Counted from the stretch's first letter, positions 47,151 to 60,277 are shown. The stretch is DNA of 64,000 nt from JAOUEA01 sp963810945 (GCA_963810945.1 CAWEPI010000004.1:1116001-1180000); one strand, 5' to 3'. Program-made: numbers and translations. Notes: generated by a model not told the origin, from the letters alone.

Positions 47151-47156
47151 AGTTTA
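47151..47156 (-). promoter_or_regulatory. Probable -10 element (TAAACT) of leaderless murA mRNA
   Basis: Nine nt upstream of the murA ATG, no ribosome binding site (only a G-run abuts the ATG). Confidence 0.4.
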
Positions 47157-47185
47157 GGGCCGGGAAGGACCGGTTGCGCGGTAGG

Positions 47186-47608
47186 TCAGCCCGCGAGATC
47201 GATGCGGGTGAGGGCCTTCTGCAGCTCGGCCTTCGCGGCCACCAGGTCCGCCTCGGCGACCCGCGTGTCGTGGTTCTGCGTCAACAGCTCATGCATCCGC
47301 TCCGCGCGGGCGCGAGCCGCGGGGAGGTCGATCTCGCTCACGAACTCGGCGTAGGAGGCCATCACGTCCACCCGGGTGACGCCCTCGGTCGACGAGGTCA
47401 CGTGCATGAACCCACCGTCCACGACCGCGACCAACTCGTCCTGGTCCTCACGCTGGATCCGCAGCGCGCCGATGGCGAGCTGGACCAGCAGGGGGATATG
47501 TCCCGCCTGGATCCCAACCTCGCCGTCGACCCCGCGCGCGATCAACAGCGTCGAGGTGCCGGACCAGAGCTCGCGCTCCGGCGTGACGACGTGGACCTCG
47601 ACCGGCAC
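47186..47608 (-). CDS. atpC: ATP synthase epsilon subunit
   Basis: 140 residues. N-terminal beta-sandwich (VTPERELWSGTSTLL, GEVGIQAGHIPLL) and C-terminal helical pair that can inhibit hydrolysis. Start abuts the atpD stop. Confidence 0.95.
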   Translation of the reverse strand: MPVEVHVVTPERELWSGTSTLLIARGVDGEVGIQAGHIPLLVQLAIGALRIQREDQDELVAVVDGGFMHVTSSTEGVTRVDVMASYAEFVSEIDLPAARARAERMHELLTQNHDTRVAEADLVAAKAELQKALTRIDLAG

Positions 47609-49036
<1,428 letters not shown>

Positions 49037-49039
49037 CTC

Positions 49040-49931
49040 TCACTCCCCTGACGCGCCCGACAGGGCCTCTGCCCCGCCGACGATCTCCATGATCTCGGTG
49101 GTGATCTCGTCCTGGCGGGCGCGGTTGGCCTGCCGGGTGAGGACCTTGATGATCTCCTCAGCGTTCTCGGTGGCGGCCTTCATGGCGCGCCGGCGTGCGG
49201 CGTTCTCGGACGCGGCCGATTCGAGCAGCGCCGCATAGACCTTGGTGATGACGTACTGCGGCAACAGATGTTCGAGGATCTGCGTGGGGCCGGGCTCGAA
49301 CAGGTACTCCGCGTGCACGCGCCGACCCGATCCCGTCACCTCGTGGGCGGCGATGGGCAGGAATCGCTTGGCGGTCGCCCGCAGCGTGAACGCCGAGCGG
49401 AAGTCGGTGTATGCACAGTGGAGCTCGTCGATCTCGGCGTCGGCGAAGTCACCGATCAGGGTGCGGCCGATCTCCTCGGCGATCGCGTACGGCGGAACCT
49501 CGCTGAAGCCCTGCCACTGGGCGCGCATCGGCACCCCCCGGAACCGGAAGTAGCCCACGCCCTTCTTCCCGCTGACGTAGACGACGGGATCGAGTCCCCT
49601 CGCCTTCACGTCGTCGATGACGAGCTCGGCCTCCTTGAGGACGTTCGAGTTGTAGGAGCCGGCGAGGCCACGGTCGGAGGTGACCACGAACACGCCAACC
49701 CTGGCCGGGTGCTCTCGGGCCTCCAGGAGCGGATGCGCGAACGCTCCCGGTCTGGCTCGCCACGTCCTCCATGGCCGCCGTGAGCTGCCGGGCGTAGGGA
49801 CGCGACTGCTCGACCCGCTTCTGGGCCTTCACGATGCGCGAGGACGCGATGAGCTCCATCGCGCGGGTGATCTTCATCGTCGATTGGACCGAGCGGATCC
49901 TTCGACGGACGACACGGATCTTGGCGCCCAT
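49040..49931 (-). CDS. atpG: ATP synthase gamma subunit, one frameshift
   Basis: About 296 residues. N-terminal coiled helix (SVQSTMKITRAMELIASS) and C-terminal helix (EEIIKVLTRQANRARQDEITTE) form the central shaft. One surplus base near 49747-49750 divides MEDVASQTG from AFAHPLLEAREHPARVG. The gene lies between intact atpA and atpD, so a sequence error is assumed. Confidence 0.95.
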
Positions 49932-49934
49932 GGC

Positions 49935-51653
<1,719 letters not shown>

Positions 51654-51657
51654 CTCG

Positions 51658-52200
51658 TCACACGCTCCCTAGGTGCTGCTTCGCGTCGTTCAGGCGGGTG
51701 GCCACGGAGCCGTCGAAGACCTCGTCTCCGATGCGTGCCACGAGGCCGCCCACGACCGTCGGGTCCACCACGACCTTGATCTCGATCCTCCGGCCCGTCG
51801 CCTTGGACAGGGCGTCCGCCACGCGTGCGCGCTGCTGCTCGTCCAGCGGCACGGCGCTGCGGACCTCGGCGAGGTGGGCGTCGCGGCGCTCGGCCGCGAG
51901 GGCGCCCATCGCCTCGACGATCGCCCGCAGATCCTTGGCGTGACCCGACTCCACCGCGAGCCCGATCAGGTTGGCGGTCGTGGGGTGGGCGCGGTCGCCC
52001 AGGATGTCGTGGACCACGGCCTTGCGGTTCTCCGGCGGCAAGCCCATGTCGGTGAGCGCCTCGCGCAGGGGAGCGTTCTGCTCGACGGCCGCGTCGAAGG
52101 CGAAGAGCTCGTCCACGACCTTGTCGAGGGCGCCGTCGGCCTCGGCCACGGCGAGGAACGCCTCGGCGTACCCGCGCACGGCCGCCTCCTTGTCCGTCAT
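51658..52200 (-). CDS. atpH: ATP synthase delta subunit
   Basis: 180 residues, OSCP family: RGYAEAFLAVAEADGAL start and the C-terminal DPTVVGGLVARIGDEVFDGS block. Links F1 to the peripheral stalk. It is a separate gene, not the b-delta fusion of mycobacteria. Overlap-adjacent to atpF. Confidence 0.94.
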   Translation of the reverse strand: MTDKEAAVRGYAEAFLAVAEADGALDKVVDELFAFDAAVEQNAPLREALTDMGLPPENRKAVVHDILGDRAHPTTANLIGLAVESGHAKDLRAIVEAMGALAAERRDAHLAEVRSAVPLDEQQRARVADALSKATGRRIEIKVVVDPTVVGGLVARIGDEVFDGSVATRLNDAKQHLGSV

Positions 52201-52201
52201 C

Positions 52202-52744
52202 TCAGTTCTGTCCGTTCTCGCCCGAGGCCACCTGGTCGATGTAGTCGTCGATCAGGCGCTCGTGAGCGGACTTGTCGAGCGATTGGCCCACGACCCGGCC
52301 CGCGAGCTCGACGGCGATCTCCCCGACCTGGCCGCGCAGCTCCTGGAAGACCCGGTCGCGCTCGGTGCGGATCTCCTCCTGGGCGCGCACGACCGTGGCC
52401 TGCGCCTCCTGCTCGGCCTTGGCCTGGACGTCGCGACGGAGCTGGTCCGCGGTCTTGCGCGCCTCCTCGATGATCCGGTTCGACTCGTCGCGCGCCCCCG
52501 CCAGCTGGGTGCGGTAGTCGGCCAGCAGCTGGTCGGCCTCGCCCCGCGTCGCCTCGGCCTTCTCCATCTCGCCCTGGATCTTCGAGGACCGCTCCGCGAG
52601 CATCTTGTTGAGGGCCGGGAAGGCGAACTTCCACAGCAACCCGAACACGATCACGAACGCGATCGTGCCGTAGATCATCTCCGCCTTGTCGGGCAGGATC
52701 GGGTTCGGGGCCTCCGCGGCCGCCACCACCACCAGGTGCAGCAT
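52202..52744 (-). CDS. atpF: ATP synthase b subunit
   Basis: 180 residues. One N-terminal membrane helix (YGTIAFVIVFGLLWKFAFP), then a long charged coiled coil (about 50-150). Peripheral stalk. Only one b gene is present. Confidence 0.95.
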   Translation of the reverse strand: MLHLVVVAAAEAPNPILPDKAEMIYGTIAFVIVFGLLWKFAFPALNKMLAERSSKIQGEMEKAEATRGEADQLLADYRTQLAGARDESNRIIEEARKTADQLRRDVQAKAEQEAQATVVRAQEEIRTERDRVFQELRGQVGEIAVELAGRVVGQSLDKSAHERLIDDYIDQVASGENGQN

Positions 52745-52754
52745 CGATCCTCCC

Positions 52755-53006
52755 CTACTTGATGATGAACGAGAGCACGAAGCCGAACAGGGCCAGCGCC
52801 TCGACGAACGCGATGCCCAGGAACATCGTCGTGCGGACCATGCCGGCGGCCTCGGGCTGGCGCGCCATGGACTCGACGGACTTGCCGACGAGGAAGCCGA
52901 TCCCGATGCCGGGGCCGATGGCCGCCAGACCGTAGACGAGGCCCTTGCCGATGGGGATGCCGACGTTCACGGCATCGGCGGCGGACTGGGCGAGCAGATG
53001 GGACAT
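52755..53006 (-). CDS. atpE: ATP synthase c subunit
   Basis: 83 residues, two membrane helices with the RQPE loop. The ion-binding carboxylate is Glu69 (FVEALALFG). The Gln/Ser pattern of sodium-binding c-rings is absent, so protons are the likely ion. ATG 53006 has a perfect AGGAGG; a longer open frame upstream is antisense-type noise. Confidence 0.96.
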   Translation of the reverse strand: MSHLLAQSAADAVNVGIPIGKGLVYGLAAIGPGIGIGFLVGKSVESMARQPEAAGMVRTTMFLGIAFVEALALFGFVLSFIIK

Positions 53007-53020
53007 GTTCGTTCCTCCTC

Positions 53021-53821
53021 CTAGTGCTCGGGGTGGATGGCCCCGGAGATGTAGACGGCGGTCAGGATCGTGAAGATGTAGGCCTGCAACACGGCCACCA
53101 GCAGCTCGAAGCCCACGAGCGCCGTCCCCAGGGCGAACGACGCGGCCGCGAAGGGGATCGTGACGAGCTGGTACTGCAGGTACCAGGTGCCCAGGAAGAA
53201 GATCGTGAGGATCAGGTGTCCCGCGATCATGTTGGCGGCGAGTCGGACGGCCAGGGTGAGCGGCCGCACGAGGAAGACCGACACCAGCTCGATCGGGGTC
53301 ACCAGGATGTAGATGGGCGCGGGCACGCCGGGCGGGAAGAGCGTGTTCTTCAGGTAGTGCCAGCCCCCCTGCTTCACGATCCCGACGATGTTGAAGACGA
53401 GCCAGACGAGGATCGCGAGGATCGCGGGCATCGCCATGCGCGAGGTGCTCGGGAACTGGATGAACGGGATCACCTCGAACGTGTTGTTCACCCAGATGAA
53501 GAGGAACAGGGCCGTGAGGAAGGGCAGGAACGGGAGGCCGTCGGGCCCCATCACCTCCATCACGATGCCGTTGCGGATGAACTCGATGATGCTCTCGAGC
53601 GCGTTCTGCAGGCCCTTCGGGATGATCTTCGGGTTCCGGAAGGCCGCGATCAGCAGGACGGCGATGATCACGGCCGACATCAGCATCCAGAACGACGGCT
53701 TGTCGATGCAGAACTTCCCGTCGCCGATGAAGCAGTTCTTCGTGTAGTCGAAGATCTCCGTCCCCGGAGGGGCGAAGCCGTCCGGCGGCTTGGAGATCTC
53801 GGCGAGCAGAGGAGCGAACAT
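53021..53821 (-). CDS. atpB: ATP synthase a subunit
   Basis: 266 residues, five or six helices. TLAVRLAANMIAGH contains the essential Arg facing the c-ring. Forms the proton half-channels. Starts directly after the stop of the AtpI-like gene. Confidence 0.96.
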   Translation of the reverse strand: MFAPLLAEISKPPDGFAPPGTEIFDYTKNCFIGDGKFCIDKPSFWMLMSAVIIAVLLIAAFRNPKIIPKGLQNALESIIEFIRNGIVMEVMGPDGLPFLPFLTALFLFIWVNNTFEVIPFIQFPSTSRMAMPAILAILVWLVFNIVGIVKQGGWHYLKNTLFPPGVPAPIYILVTPIELVSVFLVRPLTLAVRLAANMIAGHLILTIFFLGTWYLQYQLVTIPFAAASFALGTALVGFELLVAVLQAYIFTILTAVYISGAIHPEH

Positions 53822-54251
53822 CTACTGAGCCTCCCGTGCGGCGAGCGCGGCGCCCGCCCGATCCGCCGCCGGGTCGGCGGGGATCTGGAGCTGCGCGCCG
53901 AGGCCGCGGATCGCGAGCCGCGCCTCGTAGGCGAGGAGCAGCATCGTGGCGGGTACGACCGCGAGTCCGAACGCCACCGGCGAGAACCACGCCAGGGTGT
54001 TCAGGGCGAACATGACGGCGACGATCACGGCGAGCCGGACGATGAACCCGACGAAGGCCACCACCTGGACGGCGGTGACCGAGACCGTCGAGGCCCACGC
54101 GAGCGAGAGCCCGTTGGCCGCGAAGTTGAGGTAGACGATGACGATCCCGATGCCGGCGGAGGCAGCCGCGCCGGGCCCTCCGAGGACCCACCCGACGCCG
54201 GTGGCGATGGCGAACGCCGCGACGCGCGGGCACGAGGGCCCGCCGCACCAT
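53822..54251 (-). CDS. AtpI-like membrane protein, one frameshift
   Basis: About 142 residues with four membrane helices (IATGVGWVLGG, GIVIVYLNFAANGLS, VGFIVRLAVIVAVMFAL, VAFGLAVVPATMLLL). Position ahead of atpB matches the ATP synthase protein I / Rv1303-type gene that helps c-ring assembly. The ATG 54251 start region (VRRALVPAR) is one base out of frame with the rest; the surplus base is near 54225-54232. Confidence 0.65.
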
Positions 54252-54271
54252 CACGCGTTCCGGTCGCTCAG

Positions 54272-54487
54272 TCAGGGTTCCCTGCCGTATCGGTGGTACA
54301 CCAGCCAGATCGCCACACCCACGCCGAGCACCATCCCGATGGGGAGGAAGAGGCCGTCGAACCCGAGCCACCGATCCAGGAGCCAGCCGATCCCTCCCCA
54401 CACGACGATGCCGGAGAGCAGGGTTCCGGTGATGCTCCAGGCCTGGTTCGCTCCCCTCCAAGCTTCCCCGTGGTCGCGTCCCTGCAT
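54272..54487 (-). CDS. AtpZ/AtpI-type small membrane protein
   Basis: 71 residues with two helices (GTLLSGIVVWGGIGWLLDRW and LFLPIGMVLGVGVAIWLVY), the layout of AtpZ-like putative F0 accessory subunits. First gene of the atp operon. ATG 54487 begins about where transcription should start, so the mRNA is leaderless. Confidence 0.75.
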   Translation of the reverse strand: MQGRDHGEAWRGANQAWSITGTLLSGIVVWGGIGWLLDRWLGFDGLFLPIGMVLGVGVAIWLVYHRYGREP

Positions 54488-54495
54488 GGGCGGCC

Positions 54496-54525
54496 AGTAT
54501 AGGCAACGGCCAGGAACCACGTCAA
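54496..54525 (-). promoter_or_regulatory. Sigma-70 promoter of the ATP synthase operon
   Basis: TTGACG (54525-54520), 18-bp spacer, TATACT (54501-54496), then 8 nt to the first ATG. The best promoter in the window; start of transcription would be at or next to the ATG. Confidence 0.7.
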
Positions 54526-54576
54526 AGGATCACGACCCGTAAAACCGCAGGTCAGAGGCCATATCGGGTCAAGCTT

Positions 54577-54590
54577 GTGAAAGTTTTCAC
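54577..54590. promoter_or_regulatory. AT-rich perfect palindrome between potC and the atp promoter
   Basis: GTGAAAGTTTTCAC, extendable to 20 bp with one mismatch pair (CT at the left, AG at the right). It lies about 50 bp upstream of the atp -35 and 48 bp downstream of the potC stop. Looks like a regulator site; the protein is unknown. Confidence 0.4.
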
Positions 54591-54638
54591 GAGGGATCGG
54601 CCCGCTCGAGGCTCCGCGAGCTTGATGACCGCCGACGG

Positions 54639-55559
54639 TCAGTGCCCGGCGCCTGCCGAGAGGAACTCGGCGCTGGCTTCGCGATCCTGGGCGAGCCGTT
54701 TGCTGTCGCGCCGCGCGGTGACCGAGGGCAGGATCGAGCCGAACAGGGCGATCAGGACCCCGAACGTGAACAGGAAGGTCCCGATCACGTTGAACGAGGG
54801 CGTGATCCCTGTCTTGGCCGCACCGAAGATCAGCAGCGGGAACGTGGTGGTGGATCCGGACACGAAGTAGGTGATCACGAAGTCATCGATCGAGAGGGCG
54901 AACGCGAGCAGCGCGCCGGCTACGATCCCCGGCATGATCAGCGGCAGCGTCACCTTCATGAACGTGACCACCGGATTGGCCCCGAGGTCCTGGGCGGCCT
55001 CCTCCATCGACGGGTTCAGGCCCTGCACGCGCGCACGCACCGTGACCGCGACGAACGACGTGCAGAACATCACATGGGCGATCACGATCGACGGGATGCC
55101 GAGCTTGATGAAGGTGAACTGGTTCGCGAACAAGGTGAGGAGCGACGTTCCCAGCACGATCTCGGGGGACGCGATGGCCAGGAACACCAGGTAGTTCACC
55201 CCGGCCGATCCGCGGAACCGGTAGCGACCGAGCGCGAGACCGAGGAGCGCCCCCAGGGCGGTAGCGATCAGCATCGCGATGATCGCGATCTCGAGCGAGA
55301 GCTTGATCGAGTCGATGATCGCCGTCTGGTCCATGATCTGGGTGTAGTTCTTGATCGTGAACCCCTCCCACTTGATGTTCTGGCGCCCGGAGGGGTTGTT
55401 GAAGCTGAAGACGATCATGACGAACACCGGGACGGACAGCCCGACGATGATGATCCAGGTGTAGAGGGGCAGGATGAAGCTGGTCCATCGTCGTCCCTTG
55501 CCCCGACGCGGCGGCGCCTGCGTCTCCTGCGTGGCGACCTGGCTGACGGCGGCGCTCAT
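54639..55559 (-). CDS. potC: Spermidine/putrescine-type ABC transporter permease C
   Basis: 306 residues, six helices. BPD-transporter EAA loop: MEEAAQDLGANPVVTFMKVT followed by LPLIMPGI. The N-terminal 30 residues are polar and Pro/Arg rich. ATG 55559 overlaps the potB stop (ATGA). Confidence 0.88.
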   Translation of the reverse strand: MSAAVSQVATQETQAPPRRGKGRRWTSFILPLYTWIIIVGLSVPVFVMIVFSFNNPSGRQNIKWEGFTIKNYTQIMDQTAIIDSIKLSLEIAIIAMLIATALGALLGLALGRYRFRGSAGVNYLVFLAIASPEIVLGTSLLTLFANQFTFIKLGIPSIVIAHVMFCTSFVAVTVRARVQGLNPSMEEAAQDLGANPVVTFMKVTLPLIMPGIVAGALLAFALSIDDFVITYFVSGSTTTFPLLIFGAAKTGITPSFNVIGTFLFTFGVLIALFGSILPSVTARRDSKRLAQDREASAEFLSAGAGH

Positions 55560-56500
55560 CGGCCCGCGGCATCCATGACGGCGTCGGTGCCCAGCACGCG
55601 CGAGTACAGCGTCGCGCCGACGAGGAGCACGGCCATCAGGATGAACGACAGCGCGGCTCCCTGCGGGTACTGGAAGTACGTCAGGAACTGGGCCTGGATG
55701 ATCTGCCCGATCATCGTCGTGTGAGGCCCGCCCAGGATGGTGGCGTTCACGTAGTCGCCCACCGCCGGGACGAACGTCAGCAGGAACGCCGCGAACACGC
55801 CAGGGATCGACAGCGGCCAGACCACCTTCCAGAAGGTGCTCCATCGGTTCGCGTAGAGGTCACGTCCGGCTTCCAACAGACGGGGCTCGATCCGTTCGAG
55901 CGCCACGTACAGCGGCAGCGCGGTGAACGGGAGGAAGTTGTAGGCGATCCCGGCGATCACGGCGTACGGCGTGGACAGGATGTGCGCCGAAGGGCCGAGG
56001 ATGTGCAGCTTCTTCAGCGTCCCGAGCACCGGGCCGTTGTCCGAGAAGATGAACTGGAACTGGACCGTGCGCAGCACGAACGACACGAAGAAGGGCAGGA
56101 GCAGCAGGAGGAGGTAGACGTTCTTCCGCTTGCCGCCGTAGAACGAGATCCAGTACGCCACCGGATAGGCGACCGTCAGCGTGACGAGCGTGACGACCAG
56201 CGCGTAGACCACGGAGCGGATGTACTGGGTGTCGTACGTCGTGAGCATCGTGGAGTAGTTGGACCACTTCCACGCGAACTGGAGGGTGCCCAGGGTGCCC
56301 GTGCTCAGCGACACGGAGAGCATGAAGACGGAGGGGAGGACGAAGAAGAGCAGGAGCCAGAGCACCGCACCCGCGGAGAGCCCGTACGGCACGGCCTTCT
56401 TGCGCGGGTTGCCCTTCCGTCTCGGCGGAGGCCCCGCGTCGACGACCGGGATGCCGGACTCGAGGAGTCCGTCCACTCCGCCCGCGCTCGTCGTGCCCAT
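55556..56500 (-). CDS. potB: Spermidine/putrescine-type ABC transporter permease B
   Basis: 314 residues, six helices. EAA loop LLEAGRDLYANRWSTFWKVV with WPLSIPGV. Inner-membrane partner of PotC. Starts 21 nt after potD. Confidence 0.88.
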   Translation of the reverse strand: MGTTSAGGVDGLLESGIPVVDAGPPPRRKGNPRKKAVPYGLSAGAVLWLLLFFVLPSVFMLSVSLSTGTLGTLQFAWKWSNYSTMLTTYDTQYIRSVVYALVVTLVTLTVAYPVAYWISFYGGKRKNVYLLLLLLPFFVSFVLRTVQFQFIFSDNGPVLGTLKKLHILGPSAHILSTPYAVIAGIAYNFLPFTALPLYVALERIEPRLLEAGRDLYANRWSTFWKVVWPLSIPGVFAAFLLTFVPAVGDYVNATILGGPHTTMIGQIIQAQFLTYFQYPQGAALSFILMAVLLVGATLYSRVLGTDAVMDAAGR

Positions 56501-56521
56501 CGGCGACTCGTTCCCCCCGGC

Positions 56522-57805
56522 TCAGCTGAGGTAGATCGGCTGGAACAGGGCGTTCCACTGCATCTGCTCGTCCGCCGTGAGCACGCGGTAGCTGTGCAGG
56601 CGCGCCACCATGTCCGGCGTGGGGAAGACGAGCGGGCTGCTCGCGACGTCCGGGTCCTTCAGCTGGTTCTTGATGATGGCCTGCGCGGCGGGCACCGGAC
56701 AGATGTAGTTGTTGTAGTCCTCGATCATCGCCTGGATCTCGGGCTTGTAGACGTAGTCCATCATCGTGATCGCGTCGACGGGGTTCTGGACCCCCACCGG
56801 GATGCACATGTTGTCGGTCCAGATGATGGCGCCCTCCTTCGGCACGCAGAACTGCAGGCCGTTCGGGTCGCCCGTCAGGTTGGTCTGGAAGATGTCCCCG
56901 GACCACGCGTACGTGACGGCGATGTCCCCGTTCTCCAGCGCCTGGATGTAGTTCTGCTCGTAGTACTGGCGCACGATGCCGTCGTCGCGCTGCTGCGTGA
57001 GCTTGTCCGCCGTCTTCTGCCAGTCGTCGGGCGTCGAGTCCTCGGGCGAGATGCCGAGGGCCAACATCGCCAGGTTGGGCAGGTCGGCGTTGTCGCCGAA
57101 CATCCCGACCTTGCCCTTGAACGCCGGGTCGAAGAGATCGTTCATGCTCGTGATCGTGGGATTGTCCGGACGCAGCTCCTTCACCTGCACCGGGTCCCAC
57201 CCGATCCCGGTGAGACCCGACTGCCACGCCATCGTGAACTTGTTGCCGTCGTCGTACGGAGGGCTCTTCACCGCGTCGCCCGCGTACTTGTCGAAGTTCG
57301 GGCCGCTTGTCGGCGGGAAGCGGCACCAGGTAGTTGAGGTCGAACAGCTTGTTGAGGGTCTCGCCGTTGGTGATCACGATGATGTCCCAGCCAGCGTATT
57401 CGCCCGCGGCCAGGTTCGGCTGGATCTTGCCGAAGAAGCCGGCGTTGGCCTGGATCACCTCGTCGTACTGGACCTGGATGCCCGTGTCCTTCGTGAACTG
57501 CTGCAGCGAGGGGTGCACCACCTCGCCGGTGGCCGGGTCCTTCGCCTTGTCGATGTAGAGCGGCCAGTTCGCGAAGTTCAGGGTCTTGGTGGGGGCGGCG
57601 TTCCAATCGATCGCGGCGGAGGAGGCGCTCGCGCCCGAGCCCGAGTTCCCACCGCTCGCCGCACGCCGCGAGGATCGACGCCATGCTCGAGCGCCCCGGC
57701 GCCGACGCCGGCGGCCTTGAAGAGGTCCCGGCGCGTCATCCGCCGTTGGGTCAGGCCGCGCAGGAGCGCTGGATCGATCTGCGGGCGGTCGTTGCGCTCG
57801 GTCAT
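56522..57805 (-). CDS. potD: Spermidine/putrescine-type substrate-binding lipoprotein with Tat-like signal, three frameshifts
   Basis: About 426 residues. N-terminus: MTRRDLFKAAGVGAGAL, a twin-arginine signal, then SMASILAAC as lipobox, so a Tat-exported lipoprotein. The mature part has AGWDIIVITNGETLNKL, GITGIGW-type TGIGWDP, TYAWSGD and DNMCIPVGVQNP segments of the PotD/PotF family. Surplus bases near 57689, 57655 and 57300-57302 (GGG); three insertions restore the frame. ATG 57805 has GGAGGAAGAGGA upstream. Spermidine, putrescine or another cation is possible. Confidence 0.87.
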
Positions 57806-58932
57806 TCCTCTTCCTCCTCTATCGGACAGCGGAGCGGAGGGCTCCACCACGAAGGTGTGCTCGGGCAGCCACTCCAATCGGACCTGTTGTCCGGGCTGCG
57901 GGCGGGAGCCGGCGGCCCCCAGGTTCTGGACGTACACGGTCATCTCGATGCCACCGGGACCCTCCACCTTGTACTGGTAGTTCACGCCGATGTACGTGGA
58001 CATCCGCAGGAGTCCCTTGACGACGTTGCGATCGGTGGGCGGCGGGACCCTCGTCGGGCACGATCGTGATCTTCTCCGGACGCACGCCCACCTTCACGGA
58101 AGGGCCGACGCCCGTCGGGACGCGATCGCTGTTGGCCTTCAGGGTGTCCCCGTTCGTGGTGAGGATCGACGTGGTCCCGTTCGCCCCGCCTTGCAGCTCG
58201 CCGTCGAGCATGTTCGAGGCCCCCAGGAAGCCCGCCACGAACTCGGTGGCCGGGCTCTCGTAGATCACCTCGGGCCGGTCGATCTGCTCGATCTTGCCGT
58301 GGCGCATCACCGCGAAGCGGTCCGACATCGTCATGGCCTCTTCCTGGTCGTGCGTCACGTAGATGAACGTGATGCCGACCTCCTGCTGGATGCGCTTGAG
58401 CTCGAGCTGCATCTGCTTGCGCAGCTTCAGGTCGAGGGCGCCGAGCGGCTCGTCGAGCAGGAGGACCTTGGGATGGTTCACGAGCGCGCGCGCGAGCGCG
58501 ACCCGCTGCTGCTGGCCGCCGGACATCTGACCGCGGCTTCCGCCGCTCGAACCCCATGAGGTCGACAAGGCGCATCGAGGCGCGCACCCGCTCGTCGACC
58601 TCGGACTTGTTGACCTTCTTGCGCCGCAGCCCGAACGCCACGTTCTCGAACACGTCGAGGTGCGGGAAGAGGGCGTAGGACTGGAACACCGTGTTGACGT
58701 CGCGCTTGTACGGAGGGAGGTCGGTGACGTCCCGTCCGCCGAGGTACACCGTGCCGAAGCTCGGCTCCTCGAAGCCGCCGATCATCCGCAGGGTCGTGGT
58801 CTTCCCGCAGCCCGACGGGCCGAGCATGCTGAAGAACTCTCCCTCCTGGATGTCCAAGGAGAGGTCGTCGACCGCGGCCACGTCGCCGAACAGCTTGGTG
58901 ACGCGATCGAGGCGAACGTCGACTTCCGCCAC
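57802..58932 (-). CDS. potA: Spermidine/putrescine-type ABC transporter ATP-binding protein, about three frameshifts
   Basis: About 375 residues. GTG 58932 has GGAGGGGG upstream. Walker A GPSGCGKTT, Q-loop FQSYALFPHL, signature MSGGQQQR, Walker B VLLLDEPLGALD, then a TOBE domain. Surplus bases near 58540 (RKPR to QMSGGQQQ) and 58045. In the last frame no stop precedes potD; a third surplus base near the end would give TGA at 57802 overlapping the potD ATG, as between other genes of this operon. Confidence 0.88.
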
Positions 58933-59085
58933 TCCAACCCCCTCCCGGACGACCCCTGCGACCGGCGCATGATGACACAGCGCGGCGGTCAGTATCACCC
59001 GTACCGTCTAGCCCGGGACCCCCCGGACGCGAGAAGCCATCATCGACCACTTGTACGCAACGGACAAGGGATGGGATGGGTGGCG

Positions 59086-60277
59086 TCAGCGCGACCGCTG
59101 GCGGTCGTCGGATGAATCCCCGTAGCCCTCCGTCACCTCGGTCTCGGCCGGTCCGTCGGCGGCCGCTCCGGCGGCGGGTGGCGCGTCGTCGCGCCTGCCC
59201 CGGGTGAGGCGCGGCAGGGCCGTCACGAGGAAGAGGATCACGACCACGACGAGGATCGCCCCGACCGCCAGGCGTCCGTCGATCAGGCCGACGGCGAGGG
59301 CGCTCGCCGAGATCAACGCGCTCCACAGGTACATCAGCAGCACGGCACGTGAGTGCGTGTGGCCGATGTCCATCAGCCGGTGATGGATGTGCTCCTTGTC
59401 GGCATGTCCGATGCCCTGGCCGCGCCAGGTGCGCCGCACGACCGCGAGCGTCACGTCGAGGAACGGGATGAAGAGCACGAGGAGCGGGACCAGGACCGCG
59501 CCGGCGGTGGCGGCGAGGTCACCTCCGCTGGGCTTGGTGGGGTTGCGACCCACGCCCGAGAGCGTGGCGATCGAGAGCAGGAGGCCGAGCAGCATCGAGC
59601 CCGAGTCGCCCATGAAGATCTTGGCCGGGTGGAAGTTCCAGGGCAGGAAGCCCACGCAGATCCCCACGGTGATCGCGGAGATCAGGGCGGCCGCCGACGC
59701 GTCACCGAACTGGCTCGGCGTGCGCACCATGTAGATGAAGAAGGCCGCCGCGGCGATCGCCACCATCCCGGCCGCCAATCCGTCGAGCCCGTCGACGAGG
59801 TTCACCGCGTTGATCACGATCACGACCCACACGACGGTCAGCAGCACCTGCTGGTCGGGGGCCAGGACCACGATCCCCAACCCGGGCAGCCAGAAGAACA
59901 GGAGCTGGACGCCCATCAGGATCAGGACGCCCACGACGAAGATCTGCCCCGTGAACTTGGTGAGGGCGCTGATGCCGCGCCGGTCGTCGACGACGCCGAG
60001 CGCCACGATCAACGTGGCGGTCACCAGCGTGGCGAGCGGCTCCGGGCTCGCGAGGTTCATCACCTTGAAGAACGGCAGGATGCGCGAGACGAGCAGGCCG
60101 ACCAGCAAGCCCTCCGTACATGGCGAGGCCGCCCATCGTGGGCGTGGGGACGGGGTGGACCTTCCGGTCGTTCGGCACGTCGACGCCGCCCACGCGGACC
60201 ACCGCACGGCGCACGAGCGGGGTCAGCAGGAACGTGGTGGCCGACGCGGCGAGGAAGACGATCAGGTAGGCGCTCAC
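59086..60277 (-). CDS. wecA: Undecaprenyl-phosphate GlcNAc-1-phosphate transferase (WecA/TagO family), one frameshift
   Basis: About 396 residues, 10-11 helices. DVPNDRKVHPVPTPTMGG, GVVDDRRG, NLVDGLDGLAAG, KIFMGDSGSM and HIHHRL are the signatures that separate WecA from MraY. Starts lipid-linked cell-wall glycan synthesis. One surplus base at the CCC 60110-60112 splits MYGG from LLVGLLVSR. The family Rfe gene sits just before the atp operon in mycobacteria too; here the pot operon intervenes. Confidence 0.9.

Noticed and set aside
57578..58003. An in-frame PotA-PotD fusion
   Set aside because: The frame is continuous only because of surplus bases. potD has its own ribosome binding site, signal peptide and lipobox, and a TGA overlapping its ATG fits the other gene junctions of the operon.
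54639..58932. The pot operon as a mobile island
   Set aside because: No integrase, transposase, tRNA target or flanking repeats; base composition and frameshift pattern match the surroundings.
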